Assembly (NCBI GenBank): GCA_016930635.1
Contig: JAFGGI010000053.1
Span: 1 to 38,645, forward strand
DNA from: Sedimentisphaerales bacterium
GTDB lineage: Bacteria; Planctomycetota; Phycisphaerae; Sedimentisphaerales; UBA12454
DNA: 38,645 nt
Reading direction: 5' to 3'
Part shown: positions 15,001 through 19,090 of the stretch, piece after piece
Position numbering within the stretch: the first letter of the stretch is position 1
Layout of the letters: every line of letters begins with the position of its first letter
The notes under the pieces: model-generated
What the model saw: only the letters and a program-made list of their open reading frames with translations
Told to the model about the DNA's origin: nothing
Database searches by the model: none
Position numbers and translations under genes: made by a program

Positions 15001-15397
15001 TACAGGTCGCCATTGATGTCTTGCCGCCATTATCTGTAACCCGCAGTGCTGCCACATATGTCCCGGCTTCAGAATAGGGATTATCTGTTATCTGCTTAGT
15101 TGTGGGCGGATCTTGTTCTGCATCCATAGTAAATGTGGTACCATCATAATCAAAATCCCATTCCATTTTGACAAGAGTTCCGCCAATATCTCCTGAAAGA
15201 AAACCGTCAAATAATATCTCCTCATCCTCATCCACAGTCTCATCCTCATTCACTATTGCAAGGTTGGGGCTAACAGTAAAAACAGCAACAGGTGGATAAT
15301 TATAAGGCGGGCCTCCACATGCAAATAATTTCGCCGGCATACATATAAAAACAAATAAGATTAATACGAAAGTCAGGATTGCTCTATAACCGTTCAT
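1..15397 (-). CDS. Giant secreted multidomain surface protein (3' end beyond the left edge)
   Basis: The frame is open from ATG 15397 to base 2, so at least 5,132 codons; the C-terminus is outside the window. An AGAGGA ribosome site lies 8 bases before the ATG. A signal peptide (about residues 1-27, ending in KLFAC) leads the protein. In order I read: a PKD-like domain (40-130), beta-helix (133-425), LamG (430-640), PASTA (687-754), LamG (760-958), eleven tandem PASTA repeats (965-1702), a second beta-helix opening with VYVDAS (1703-2030), a fibro-slime domain (2120-2312), a third beta-helix (2320-2795), PKD/cadherin-like repeats (2800-3270), a beta-propeller (3276-3593), a DUF11-like segment (3593-3713), a fourth beta-helix (3713-4030), and many PKD/Ig-like repeats to the edge. 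Boundaries are by eye. Repeated VEAG and VDAG openings mark the PKD-like units. The role is probably adhesion or a cell-surface layer; no catalytic motif was seen. It follows the TPR gene by 21 bases. Confidence 0.9.
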   Translation of the reverse strand, partial: MNGYRAILTFVLILFVFICMPAKLFACGGPPYNYPPVAVFTVSPNLAIVNEDETVDEDEEILFDGFLSGDIGGTLVKMEWDFDYDGTTFTMDAEQDPPTTKQITDNPYSEAGTYVAALRVTDNGGKTSMATCTIKVVRIFNTRSEKLYTTITEAINDWDTYNGDTIELGKDIYKENLDFTAAGVNGKVVTLRSTDPDNWDIVSSTIIAASDPAAPVIRLATLDYDTVSYSIEGLKITGGSCGINYDTGDANNISTVNTQIRNCIITDNYNTDNGGGVFCNYTENLTIENCFIVGNTTVGSGGGIYIFEASAVIRNCIISKNEASSDKGGGIYNYLCSPAITNCTITDNTATNGGGVYNDGASCHPIITNTIFWNSSASSEIFNENSSFPRFGYCCIRDCFAGGSWVSSLGINDGGNTEDDPNFVIAQDSAHGNLVAHWELDDDTGGIAGDSTANNHYGTIYNATLTASGKLDNGFVFDGDNDYIQISNHSDFDFPAGFTLCAWVKPDLDCLDGRIIYRYDPFSKSGYFISQSQTYGGCYGVVAIVNGNGVHAESEETHSVAGQWAHVVGVREDNGDLKLYVNGALQTEINNISGAVDSSGDVFIGVDYVMGKDFAGTIDDARIYNRALTGNEVRQLYRTSNYKYCLGSTSTSCLNAGDSNGDYSGQKDIDFEVREQFIADIGADEYSSLPEIPDLTGMTESEAIALIGEIDGITYGLSVYYYSDAEPGTVIDQSEKGIVPYGTVVDLVVKTDDILKHLLVAHWELDGTAEDSTDNELDGTLHSSAPDWEPQGKIGGAYNFSNSYIEVQDHSELDISEKLTLCAWIKPNAFNTTMTIISKGRDCAYALWHDGNNKLQFQAVINGTPIEYAGDKELDHDEWYHVAAVYDGTKVQLYVDGEPNSSPAYSGPIGQGDLSLLIGKDYWTGGCNSNLASTNYPFNGLIDDVRIYKEALTEGEVRKLYNPDLPVVPYLRNKTEAEAETILNSSLLNKGTVTEQCDNTVAIGCVISSDPAPGTVIWQGNVNLVISKGTNVVVLAGAGVTEHNARNSLNNNFPGSQFADVSYGESIYVCSDAADYGKVIDVLPADIVPCGTVVDLVVGSSQATDVPYVTGMNENDAIAVIGATANITYGSSTTACSDTVPAGYVISHPSTVSCNGIVDLVVSNGEANEVPDLKGMTKADAGAILWDLNGVKPGDTSGCSCSDDMAVGLVVWQSAIGDVPCDTYIDFKCSSGPAVVPNVSNCGMTEADAITVLNEVNDVSYGSSTTACHDTIPAGEVISQNPPAGFVPCGTVVDLVVSSGQPSVPGVTGMTEADAIAAINAVADISYGSSTYKCDNSVSSGDVISQSATGTVSCGTVVDLVVSSGQADLPDVTGMDETSACNIINAIDGLSCGTITGECSDSVSSGNVISQYPAAGSVDCDTAVDLVISTGQPDVPDFSGGIGLPEALAITALNEMDDVRYGSSTTACSDTVPAGRVISQSYTGTVPCGTVVDLVVSTGQPDVPDFSGGGTSEAAAITALNEMEDVSYGSSTTACSDTIPAGEVISQNPPAGFVPCGTVVDLVVSTGQPDVPGVGGIAEADAIAVIDAVENISYGSTTYVCSTLVAKGTVISQSNIGVSPCGTVVDLTVSRPEIFMPDVTGMTETDAKNTISAVDGITVTFGPITYQCHGTIAANLVISQSVIGLVECGADIEVDLILSKGPPVYVDASRDIGGDGLTWGTAYKYLQDAIAAVSSGDEIWVANGTYYPDVSNNNAPDGNDNPIHTFTLPGGVILYGGFSGSSDTIDPGRDEVSIAERHISTYQSVLSGDIDQDDKGLPASGNSYHVVTGTDDAVINGFVIRGGYADGTGNDSKGGGMYNAGTSPMVVNCHFFANYAQSSGGGMYNVNGSSPTLINCLFSGNAVDSTTAAGDHRGGSIYNNASAPVLINCTISNNIAYDTGGIYNDGSSSSSLTNCILWDNRDGYNATPSQNQQITDAPGAASAASYSCIQDDTQNDDNIPYGGTNKDLYPEFVNPGHWEDWGDIPENSLVVEATIRDFKGYYLQDYSTTNPDGHPDFQNMPDDDFGREVGIVGPLGSPLGSDGKPIYSALIAADGNNPVSDCNHINCKQKCSDCDCDCDSTHGVDWFYWWFNDDPEGQINKSLKTSLILRPTGVDNEYKFEDITFYPIDGQLFNVVGDEEVEPSYHDEGKPTQGESGYPYTYHNYHFTTELKTDFYYDDSIEQNLKIQKADDDLFIYINNILVVDLGGVHEPKAKYIKINENGDAEVYADPCFSNYEDTVPLGLVGNVKYSFHIFFAERHTTWSHFEFTTTLKLIPKLTAGDYHLGVGSPYIDAGNNAVFGTYEPYDFVPYEDPDGKYDFDIRSAIDGSPRKMDDPDTDDTGSGGAPIIDLGAYEYPRIWYVNRSVTGGNGRTWATAFNDLQDALAAALPSDQIWVAVGTYTPDSGTNDPVRTFTLREDVTVYGGFAGNEIDRDRRNWRLNETILSGDIGAPGNYSDNSYHVVTGVDNAILDGFTITDGFAGGSGAYANGAGMYNTDCSLTIRNCTFSGNRAVNDGGGMYNYAGGSTITNCIFNGNYALGGEGAGMYNYVFDGSLKLTITKCIFNENNAGGNGGGMCTNNTADSAGSPTITNCVFSNNYASGLGAGMRNLLDGGITGPTITNCTFVGNTTDSPGGGIHNTGGYVIVANCILYGNLPDQISDSAASSLVTYSNIQGGWPAGDGNIDSPPLFLSLDKPAGPDEIFMTADDGLNINKYSPCVDTGVDPAVNPLVPEKDITGFTRVDIADIGNTNAATDMGAYEYRPDTYFDPIYVDAGADKKIVLPVVTVLLDDAVAGGGNPELTTKKWIPVSVPPGCDISFNPSFVFDGNDPTTAELTVNEELFQTHEFLCFVLMLEINDGYRILSDKVVIRVYPGIDTNLKPEVEAGGPYTVEVGEWLTLDPTVTDDGKPHGGYLGFEWTLVGFPMDPVGGVIFDSELNQTTKNAKVKFTVPDPNGSDGPAYALKLTVKDSPDSEQTSSDIALINVISTNVAPEVEAGDDCTATLGLTFPLTIDLAADAVFGVSGRTTPSVIDSDGGPETLQIRWRVASGDMTAVEFQHPAPETMPPASGEVKVTFARPGVYTLELSAYDGRDRVTDTVVITLQPVPFVQAGENKMVQLYATGASPAYSATVDLIDAEVIDRFMPDNISSTDWTVITEESHSDEWDNIDSPFYCPDCEIFFSDSNQVNPSVTVRGDDPNAIVGVYKLKLTATDPNVSDPGEDEVYVSVYRNSENPVTYKKNLYISDIDLAQVATYEIDGNNLDFETSTSVAPHLYPTSLAIDRDSKTIFVSFDEIGKLFLIDASTVSDMGTIDVPGAGSLGGLVYDHSRHNLYVVDRDGDFYSYSWYPAGGRLVLDTGASISLEGIDNVAYGLALDESRGRLYVCGGYTSSTAAHPRPEDKIIRYYNSNPKINPNYALWEKMGQIPKTGTLPHAPVGMCVDTKLGEDGRIYTGTLDDNTPDLLCSFDIETGTINSCDISDANVFQGFANDKAMGLTVDEDTHYVYFTVGHPDNSVPFQQRVVVVDKDLDYLSQASPIGDPPDANIGAPADIIYSKTAYKPSAGVLTKTKVSSEDIVPGIEIKFMIFYEIITGGELLQETYLTDELSLPFTFVSASGNGIYDSDTHTVEWYLGDLANGNTGSFEVVVKLNDWAVPYTTITNKCVIDGYDKREEAECEITTHTWTPDIDRIYVNEYAAGGSGSTWETALRSLQDALALAGQIVCYLHPEGPEMTEERIEIWVAGDCQIPGFDSNDTFNLRSYVNVYGGFGGTETSMDQRNPENETILFGAGNDYVVTANCQDPILDGFTISYGGIAGILCSTASPTISKCKIVNNLGIAGISCINSSAPRILNSMICNNNGDGIKNESDAAISITNCTIASNTGYGYNCDDCAGSAAISNTIFWGHYGEYTGSPDLRNCYIEGHSETYPDKDPQGNFGGTDPFKDIAMGDYHLASDSVCRDEGENTFVEGERDVDGELRIVNTLVDIGADEIQSIQVYAGEDKEAALPTGSGTVDVHFTDTSITIVDTSLTIADLSVEWTVLTGSNPVNFEEMKRVLNPIFTFDTPGWRVFEVVVYNDNVEMSRDTVWVWIGMDFDVVYDPIVITDSGDHKTTVRVINFNSNLDIPSPDQVAWGEVPGVIECVPDRLSALTERPFEFETEVTFKRGPALWYELITIAWDQVGNRLGRKSTKIPVNYEGVGVEVSAEPEDVYWPARTVSLSGSVNGIVPASVRWEVPEAAEHLVSFSNSSSYETQMQFLEEPTGNKFGTDVVFLAMDDYGYQIGAAIVHVELYSSLHEQSQMVEAGKNQEITLPINIAYLVGEVTGDYGSVEWELIEAPDGATVTFTDDNPANGTDNDHKKLAVKAVFSVSHPGPYKFKFSAWDEYLEEIGSDSLWVTVLPADGGNITVDAGADSEVFMPTGGAPCSYTLIGTVEGLYNTVLWSEDSGSGPVTFDPPAANSLDDQDVIFSNPGIYEFSLMAMDAASDVLGADTVTVKVYSAVDSVTISAEPESLNLTEGHVKLTGTVELPCCDEIEWSVGEEVADAVHFSIDPEDPYNKLNKLVTFSRYGTFTIRLYARCNGVVVGWATKQITVTEPDAVVDGLVEGRDEYVKLLGSIGDNPSLDLSGTIIPSLSGLTYLWEIIPDKTTAAGATLANPADRDGAELVLTPGTTGCGVVQLSLTASYGDTQIGFDGSVKVIILDGEPIVSAGQGYPLVIAGKPFNLNKTTAWHMYGATNKTYTWECYPPLGYTIDSVLHPEVTFSDEGSYILTVTADDNYGVQSEASCVTITVVDTAEVYAGGFKRTAPYTPVKLDDAFVSVIMDDMTYKWTVTGGTGSGDVVFTTIHPTLPGDEVLNPTVTFFTSATEEETYELTLTVNDGEDPYPNSDTVEIAVQPVYAADTTPPEIISFTAKQGEAWIPEPVNGDILITVIATDDNVDRIELNVTGPGHIAHSGNYEVVGGTAEHPKGLKLTHILDTYIDGPGVIQATAYDIAGNPSATAEISFNGSYKVQSFSVSPEEVNNFDAEIIFSGLLSDYSNYDIKIYGTGDSTPIYTSPTLSGPDVSLSGAAGNDFNISSDGTYTAKLTAAGVDTAS
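4260..5570 (-). other. Beta-propeller followed by a DUF11-like segment in the giant protein
   Basis: Blade-like repeats of the type LYVVDRDGDFYSYSW, LYVCGG and VYFTVG run over about 4620-5570. They are followed at about 4260-4620 by a segment with YLTDELSLPFTFVSASG and GSFEVVVKL, which resembles DUF11 surface domains. The same propeller style recurs as a separate gene at 33049-34392, where GIIYDRGRKELYLLG corresponds to GLVYDHSRHNLYVVD here. Confidence 0.6.
8462..9035 (-). other. Fibro-slime-like domain in the giant protein
   Basis: The segment contains YHFTTELKTDFYYD, DDDLFIYINN, VVDLGGVH and IFFAERHTTWSHFEFTTTL. These match what I know of the fibro-slime/PA14-like family (TIGR02148), where a DDD.W.FI.. 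strand, a DLGGVH motif and an H.AER motif are typical. It directly follows a cysteine- and aspartate-rich linker encoded by a short hexanucleotide repeat near 9043-9064. The family is linked to bacterial surface fibres and to sugar binding in PA14 relatives; the ligand here is unknown. Confidence 0.75.
10293..12504 (-). repeat. Eleven tandem PASTA repeats inside the giant protein
   Basis: Eleven consecutive units of about 64-72 residues follow the pattern VPDVTGMTEADAIA, then YGSST, then a VISQ strand, then GTVVDLVVS. This is the PASTA pattern known from the outer parts of Ser/Thr kinases and PBPs, where some copies bind peptidoglycan fragments. Ten of the eleven carry two cysteines about 20 residues apart, one before SDTVPAG and one in VPCGT, which would suit one disulfide per domain. 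The first tandem unit (about 12315-12504) lacks the second cysteine. Unit sequences vary, but some pairs are close at DNA level. The family call is by motif, not by profile search. Confidence 0.85.
13136..13338 (-). repeat. Isolated PASTA unit between the two LamG domains
   Basis: This single unit begins IPDLTGMTESEAIAL and ends GTVVDLVVK. It lies between the LamG domains at about 13475-14110 and 12525-13115. Both positions that hold cysteine in the tandem units are tyrosine here (YYYSD and VPYGT). Confidence 0.8.
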
Positions 15398-15418
15398 CTT
15401 GGTATTCCTCTGTCTGTA

Positions 15419-17443
15419 TTAATTATGATTTTTTAACCACGTACCCGCTAATTCAGCAACTGCGCAGTCCGGATACTTTTCAAGCAGCTTCTGGTAAGCT
15501 GCTTTAATTTTAGTATTAGCCTGCTGTTCTGATATGCCTCCTGCATTGAGCATATCTTCATAGGCCCGGCCTGCCATAAACTGTGCAGACCAGACAAGAC
15601 AGGAATCAGGATACGTATCTGCAATTTTCTGGTAGCAGGATGCTGATTCGGCAAAATTGCCTAATCTATACTGACTCTGGGCAAGCACTGAAAGGAAACG
15701 AATCTTAAAATTGGCATCTACCGGTTCATATTCCCGGCATATTGCTACTGCTTCTTCCAGATACGTATTAGAATTACTATCCTCATTACGACAGCCCATA
15801 TCACAGAACTCTCCAGCCAAATCAAGAATGGCTTCTTCCAGATAAAGTGAATCTGCATACTTAGATTTAAACTCATCTAATATCTGTTTTGCACCGGTCA
15901 AGTCATTTGCCTGAAGATGCGAACGGATATCCAGGTGATATTTGAACATCTCACTGTGCACAGCATACTTGCCCTGGCCCATATTTATTACTTCATCACA
16001 CAGCGCTCTGGACATATCCTGATGACCATAATACAAATATGCCCTGGCTATAAAATAAAGCTGGCCCGGCATATAATAATAGCCGGCATAATCCCGCTTC
16101 AGTTGTGCTATGTCCGCTTGTGCATCTGCCAAATTACCATTACTGATTTTCTGGCATATTTTTGCAGTATCATAGCCTAACTTTGCTCGACCGTAATAAT
16201 AGCTGTACTCAGGAAATTGCTGCCTGACTACTTGAAAGACTGAAATTGCTGCTTCATAATTATAGTTATATAAACAATACTCACCGAGCTCGTAACATCT
16301 GCGCGATAGTAAATAGTCGTTCTGACGTGTGCTTTTAAGCTGTTCAATTTCACCGGCGGCAGGATCAAATGTACCCATAGCCATTTTCGCCCTGATATCA
16401 AGTAATGCAGTCTCTATCTGCCCACGGGCTGAAAACCTGTCGTTCGGAAAAAGCCCTATCAGACGTGAATATACCTGCCTGGCACGTTCATGGTTGCGGC
16501 ACTTTCTATAGTAATCCGCGATATTGTATAATACCTCCGGCAGATAATAATGTGTTTGATGCCCTGCTATGAGCTGCTCGGTTAAATTATGTGCAGAAGT
16601 AAAATCGCCACTGCTTATTTTTTCATAAATATCGATCTTTTTAAGCTCAAGTATTGACTTTTGGCCGTAAGAACTGTTCGGGTCTGTTGCTATGGTCTGA
16701 TTATAAAGGGCTTTGGCCTTGTCATACCTGTAATTTTCTTCATATTTATCCGCTGAAAAATAAAGTACCCCTGGCAAGTGCTCATGATTAGGATATTGTG
16801 CTGCCGTATCACTTAATATACTCTCGATGGGTTCACCCTTTTTGAATTTTGAAAAGAGGGTATTTTTTATCCGTTCAAACTTCGCTTTTTCCGCACAGGA
16901 TTCTGACGGATAATTTTCAATCAATCGTTGGTATAAAGTATCAGCCTGTTCAAAATAATATCTCTTGGTATATCGAACAGCAATATCATAAAGAGTTTCC
17001 GGAAGGTACGGATTGTTTGGATCATTAGTTATCATTTGCTCTATGTCAACGGAGGCTGATCCCAACTTGCCAGTCTCTATCTTAGAAAATATATCGATCT
17101 CAGGAATCTTAAGACTGGCACGTTTTGCATAATTATCATCAGGATGCTGCTGAATCAGACGATTATACAACGCCTTGGCCCTGCCATAATCATGACAAGG
17201 CAGTTTTGCCCGGCTATCAGCCATATCAGAAATAATCTTGGGCCGATCTGAAGGATTTGAATGGTTAATGATAAATTCATCCTCTACAACCGCTGCCTGA
17301 GAAGCTTTGCCTGAATCCACCAGTTTATCTATTCTCTTTTTTGCTGTGCCCAAGCCGGGTATATCTTCAGCTGCATATACAAAGGTCTGCAAAAATAGCA
17401 AAGACACAAGAGGCAAAAGTTTGAAAAAATACCGTTTATACAT
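15419..17443 (-). CDS. Exported TPR-repeat protein, operon partner of the giant surface protein
   Basis: The 674-residue product has a signal peptide (about residues 1-24, LPLVSLLFLQTFVYA) and no lipobox cysteine, so it should be soluble in the periplasm or loosely envelope-bound. The rest is helical TPR sequence. A long module of about 78 residues recurs: an LPEVLYDIA helix, an AKALYNRLI helix, a YPN/HPD turn, then an IDIYEKI..G helix. At least five or six copies are visible between residues 80 and 480; the C-terminal 150 residues are more conventional TPRs. The start ATG has AGGAG 9 bases upstream. The gene ends 21 bases before the giant gene, so both are probably one transcript. TPR proteins of this kind (for example BamD or YbgF types) serve as assembly scaffolds; a role in exporting or anchoring the giant protein is inference. 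Confidence 0.85.
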   Translation of the reverse strand: MYKRYFFKLLPLVSLLFLQTFVYAAEDIPGLGTAKKRIDKLVDSGKASQAAVVEDEFIINHSNPSDRPKIISDMADSRAKLPCHDYGRAKALYNRLIQQHPDDNYAKRASLKIPEIDIFSKIETGKLGSASVDIEQMITNDPNNPYLPETLYDIAVRYTKRYYFEQADTLYQRLIENYPSESCAEKAKFERIKNTLFSKFKKGEPIESILSDTAAQYPNHEHLPGVLYFSADKYEENYRYDKAKALYNQTIATDPNSSYGQKSILELKKIDIYEKISSGDFTSAHNLTEQLIAGHQTHYYLPEVLYNIADYYRKCRNHERARQVYSRLIGLFPNDRFSARGQIETALLDIRAKMAMGTFDPAAGEIEQLKSTRQNDYLLSRRCYELGEYCLYNYNYEAAISVFQVVRQQFPEYSYYYGRAKLGYDTAKICQKISNGNLADAQADIAQLKRDYAGYYYMPGQLYFIARAYLYYGHQDMSRALCDEVINMGQGKYAVHSEMFKYHLDIRSHLQANDLTGAKQILDEFKSKYADSLYLEEAILDLAGEFCDMGCRNEDSNSNTYLEEAVAICREYEPVDANFKIRFLSVLAQSQYRLGNFAESASCYQKIADTYPDSCLVWSAQFMAGRAYEDMLNAGGISEQQANTKIKAAYQKLLEKYPDCAVAELAGTWLKNHN

Positions 17444-17587
17444 CGTAAAAATCTCCTATTCTATAAAATAAGTACACTGCTTAAGTGCCCGATGTGAATA
17501 AAGTTCGATAAAAATATTTTGCATGATATCGTTAGAATTGACCTTTCTGCTCCCCTCTGGCAAGATGATATAATAATCCCTGTCGAT

Positions 17588-17668
17588 ACATACATCCTCT
17601 CCGGTTTAATTTCTCGCGCCCTTTAACATGCGCTGCCCTGATAGGCCCAACATACCATCCTATCCGGT
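17588..17668 (-). repeat. Direct repeat and hairpin in the leader of the TPR operon
   Basis: On the minus strand ACCGGATAGGATGGTATGT (17650-17668) is repeated almost exactly as ACCGGAGAGGATGTATGT (17588-17605). The first copy also opens a hairpin, GATAGG with CCTATC (17640-17664), and a GCGC/GCGC pair follows. I recognise no known riboswitch. The rest of 17444-17904 holds an AT-rich stretch (about 17735-17820) and no gene that I can support. Confidence 0.45.
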
Positions 17669-17681
17669 AACCTCAAAAATC

Positions 17682-17709
17682 ACTATGCACTTTTTCCGCT
17701 GATTGTCAA
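17682..17709 (-). promoter_or_regulatory. Candidate sigma-70 promoter for the TPR-giant protein operon
   Basis: On the minus strand a perfect TTGACA (17704-17709) is followed after 16 bases by CATAGT (17682-17687), which matches four of six bases of TATAAT. Transcription would start near 17675 and leave a leader of about 230 bases before ATG 17443. Confidence 0.5.
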
Positions 17710-17904
17710 GAAGATTCCCGTATATTTCTCATAATTGATAGACCAGTTTTATAAAAGTATAAATTTTCATATAAAATTTTTATTTTCTTATAAACATCTA
17801 TCATATAGAAAACGACTTCTTTTCAGAGAGATAGAACGGATGGAGATGGTGTGTCTATACAATATTGAGCATGCCAAAAATACAGGAGACCATGTAAGCA
17901 TAAG

Positions 17905-18039
17905 TCAGGATGGTTGTGATATCTGCTTAACAGTCGTCTTGGCGGTTTCGGTCTGGGTTTTTTCAGAATTACAGGAAACGAGCAGGCAGAGAAATAAAAC
18001 AGACGTGAATATAACAACTCTCGGCCAATGTTTTCTCAT
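17905..18039 (-). CDS. Small lipoprotein, 44 residues
   Basis: The short frame starts at ATG 18039 with AAGGGAG 8 bases upstream and stops at TGA 17905. It has a basic N-terminus (MRKHWPR), a hydrophobic stretch (VVIFTSVLFLCLLV) and a lipobox LVSC with Cys23. The mature part is only about 22 residues and rich in Thr, Lys, Gln and Glu (CNSEKTQTETAKTTVK). This is the layout of small entericidin-like or 'hypothetical lipoprotein' genes common beside envelope operons. No function can be assigned. It lies downstream of the tRNA-Arg on the same strand. The ribosome site plus lipobox argue that it is real despite its length. Confidence 0.65.
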   Translation of the reverse strand: MRKHWPRVVIFTSVLFLCLLVSCNSEKTQTETAKTTVKQISQPS

Positions 18040-18060
18040 AAATATCGCTCCCTTTCAACA

Positions 18061-18219
18061 TACGCCAAACAGGATTCCGGCCTTCGGCCTAGAACCTAAA
18101 TTTGCTTTGCAAATTTCCATAGGGGCTCTGCCCCTCTGGCGTTCGCTTCGCTCACTGTCACCCCTAAAGCGTGGGGAAATACTTTCCCCACACCTCTTGA
18201 GGTTCAAATCCTGTCGCAA
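18061..18219. repeat. Stacked-hairpin element bounded by copies of the tRNA-Arg 3' end
   Basis: Short perfect hairpins follow one another: GGCC-TTC-GGCC (18079-18089), AAATTTGC-TTT-GCAAATTT (18098-18116), AGGGGC-TCT-GCCCCT (18121-18135) and GTGGGGAAA-TAC-TTTCCCCAC (18171-18191). The left end, TACGCCAAACAGGATTC (18061-18077), repeats the 3' end of the tRNA gene, TACGCCCGACAGGATTC (18220-18236), with 15 of 17 bases equal. An inverted copy of the T-arm lies at 18201-18216. The layout resembles a small non-coding repeat inserted at a tRNA 3' end. Confidence 0.65.
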
Positions 18220-18241
18220 TACGCCCGACAGGATTCGAACC
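18201..18241. repeat. Inverted repeat formed by the tRNA T-arm and its trailer
   Basis: GGTTCAAATCCTGTCG (18201-18216) is the reverse complement, with one mismatch, of CGACAGGATTCGAACC (18226-18241), which is the T-arm of the tRNA gene. The 9-base loop contains the mature 3' end of the tRNA. In the precursor RNA this could compete with normal T-arm folding. Confidence 0.7.
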
Positions 18242-18293
18242 TGTGACCTTCGGTTTAGGAAACCGACGCTCTATCCTACTGAGCTACGAGCGC
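18220..18293 (-). tRNA. tRNA-Arg (anticodon CCT)
   Basis: The 74-base minus-strand sequence folds as a full cloverleaf: acceptor GCGCTCG with CGGGCGT (one G-U at the end and one inside), D-stem GCTC/GAGC, anticodon stem TCGGT/ACCGA around the loop TTCCTAA, T-stem ACAGG/CCTGT around TTCGAAT, and discriminator A. The anticodon CCT reads Arg AGG. CCA is not encoded. Confidence 0.95.
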
Positions 18294-18339
18294 AAAAACA
18301 CATATGAATAAGCATACTTTACCGCCAAAAAAGCAAGAC

Positions 18340-18367
18340 TTCAAGAAGATTCAAAAGGTCTTATAAT
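18340..18367 (+). promoter_or_regulatory. Weak candidate promoter for the sigma-factor operon
   Basis: A perfect TATAAT at 18362-18367 is preceded, after 16 bases, by TTCAAG, a poor match to TTGACA. It lies 111 bases before the sigma-factor ATG. The poor -35 would also fit control by an alternative sigma factor, possibly the neighbouring one. Confidence 0.3.
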
Positions 18368-18478
18368 CCAGTCATTTAAAACTCAAAACCAGCCGGCCGA
18401 ATACACCCTGCAACGAAAATTGTCCAAAAATTCCCTGTTACCTTCCATTTTCAGCCTCCACTAACCTATTGAAGACGC

Positions 18479-19090
18479 ATGGCAGGGTCAGTTTACAAAT
18501 ACAGGACGGCAACTTATAATAGCTCTGTGGAAAATACAGATCGGGACGATATTCAGGCCGTGTTAAACGGTGATACAGCAGCTTTTGAAAGGCTGGTTCT
18601 CCGGTATCAGCGGCAGATAACCAGACTGATGTGGCGGTTCAGCCGGGACAGTTTCGTCTGCCAAAGACTTGTACAGGACACCTTCGTCGAGGCCTTTATC
18701 AGTTTAAAAACTTACAAGGCCAAGGCACCTTTTCTTCACTGGCTTAAAAAAATCGGCACGCGGACCGGATATCGATACTGGAAGGAGCGGGACAAGCAAA
18801 AACAGTTCCTGTCTTTAGAGGATTTCGACTTTGCTCAAAAAGATAAGGACCGGGACATCGCACCAGAGAAAGCCGCTAATATCTTACACACCCTGCTGGA
18901 CAGGTTGCCTATCACAGACAAGCTTGTATTGACTTTGATGTACTTTGAAGATTGTTCCGTTAAAGAAATAGCACAAAGAATGGGCTGGACAGCCGCTGCT
19001 GTAAAAATGAGAGCCTTGAGAGCCCGAAAAAAGATAAAAAAAATAGCGGAAAAGGAAAACCTTTTGGAGAAATTGGAATGGATACGCTAA
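18479..19090 (+). CDS. ECF-type RNA polymerase sigma factor
   Basis: This 203-residue protein has sigma region 2 at about residues 24-95 (DDIQAVLNGDTAAFERLV, then QDTFVEAFISL, then FLHWLKKIGTRTGYRYW) and region 4 at about 130-185 (LLDRLPITDKLVLTLMYFE, then a helix-turn-helix VKEIAQRMGWTAAAVKMRAL). Length and order are those of ECF sigma factors. The start has no strong ribosome site; the ATG at 18479 leaves a 20-residue tail before region 2. The next gene overlaps its end by 13 bases. Context suggests that it controls itself and the efflux genes downstream, and is held inactive by one of the two membrane proteins that follow. That link is inference. Confidence 0.9.
   Translation: MAGSVYKYRTATYNSSVENTDRDDIQAVLNGDTAAFERLVLRYQRQITRLMWRFSRDSFVCQRLVQDTFVEAFISLKTYKAKAPFLHWLKKIGTRTGYRYWKERDKQKQFLSLEDFDFAQKDKDRDIAPEKAANILHTLLDRLPITDKLVLTLMYFEDCSVKEIAQRMGWTAAAVKMRALRARKKIKKIAEKENLLEKLEWIR

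Noticed and set aside
17444-17680. Cyclic-di-GMP or other known riboswitch in the TPR operon leader
   Set aside because: I looked for the conserved core of GEMM and other common classes and did not find it; only the direct repeat and a hairpin are supported.
18061-18293. Prophage or integrative element at the tRNA
   Set aside because: No integrase, recombinase or phage gene is near; only 159 bases of non-coding hairpins lie between the repeats.
17735-18307. 190-codon plus-strand frame ending in PDRIRTCDLRFRKP
   Set aside because: Its 3' part is the antisense of tRNA-Arg, a known source of false proteins, and its middle is the stacked-hairpin block and the lipoprotein antisense.
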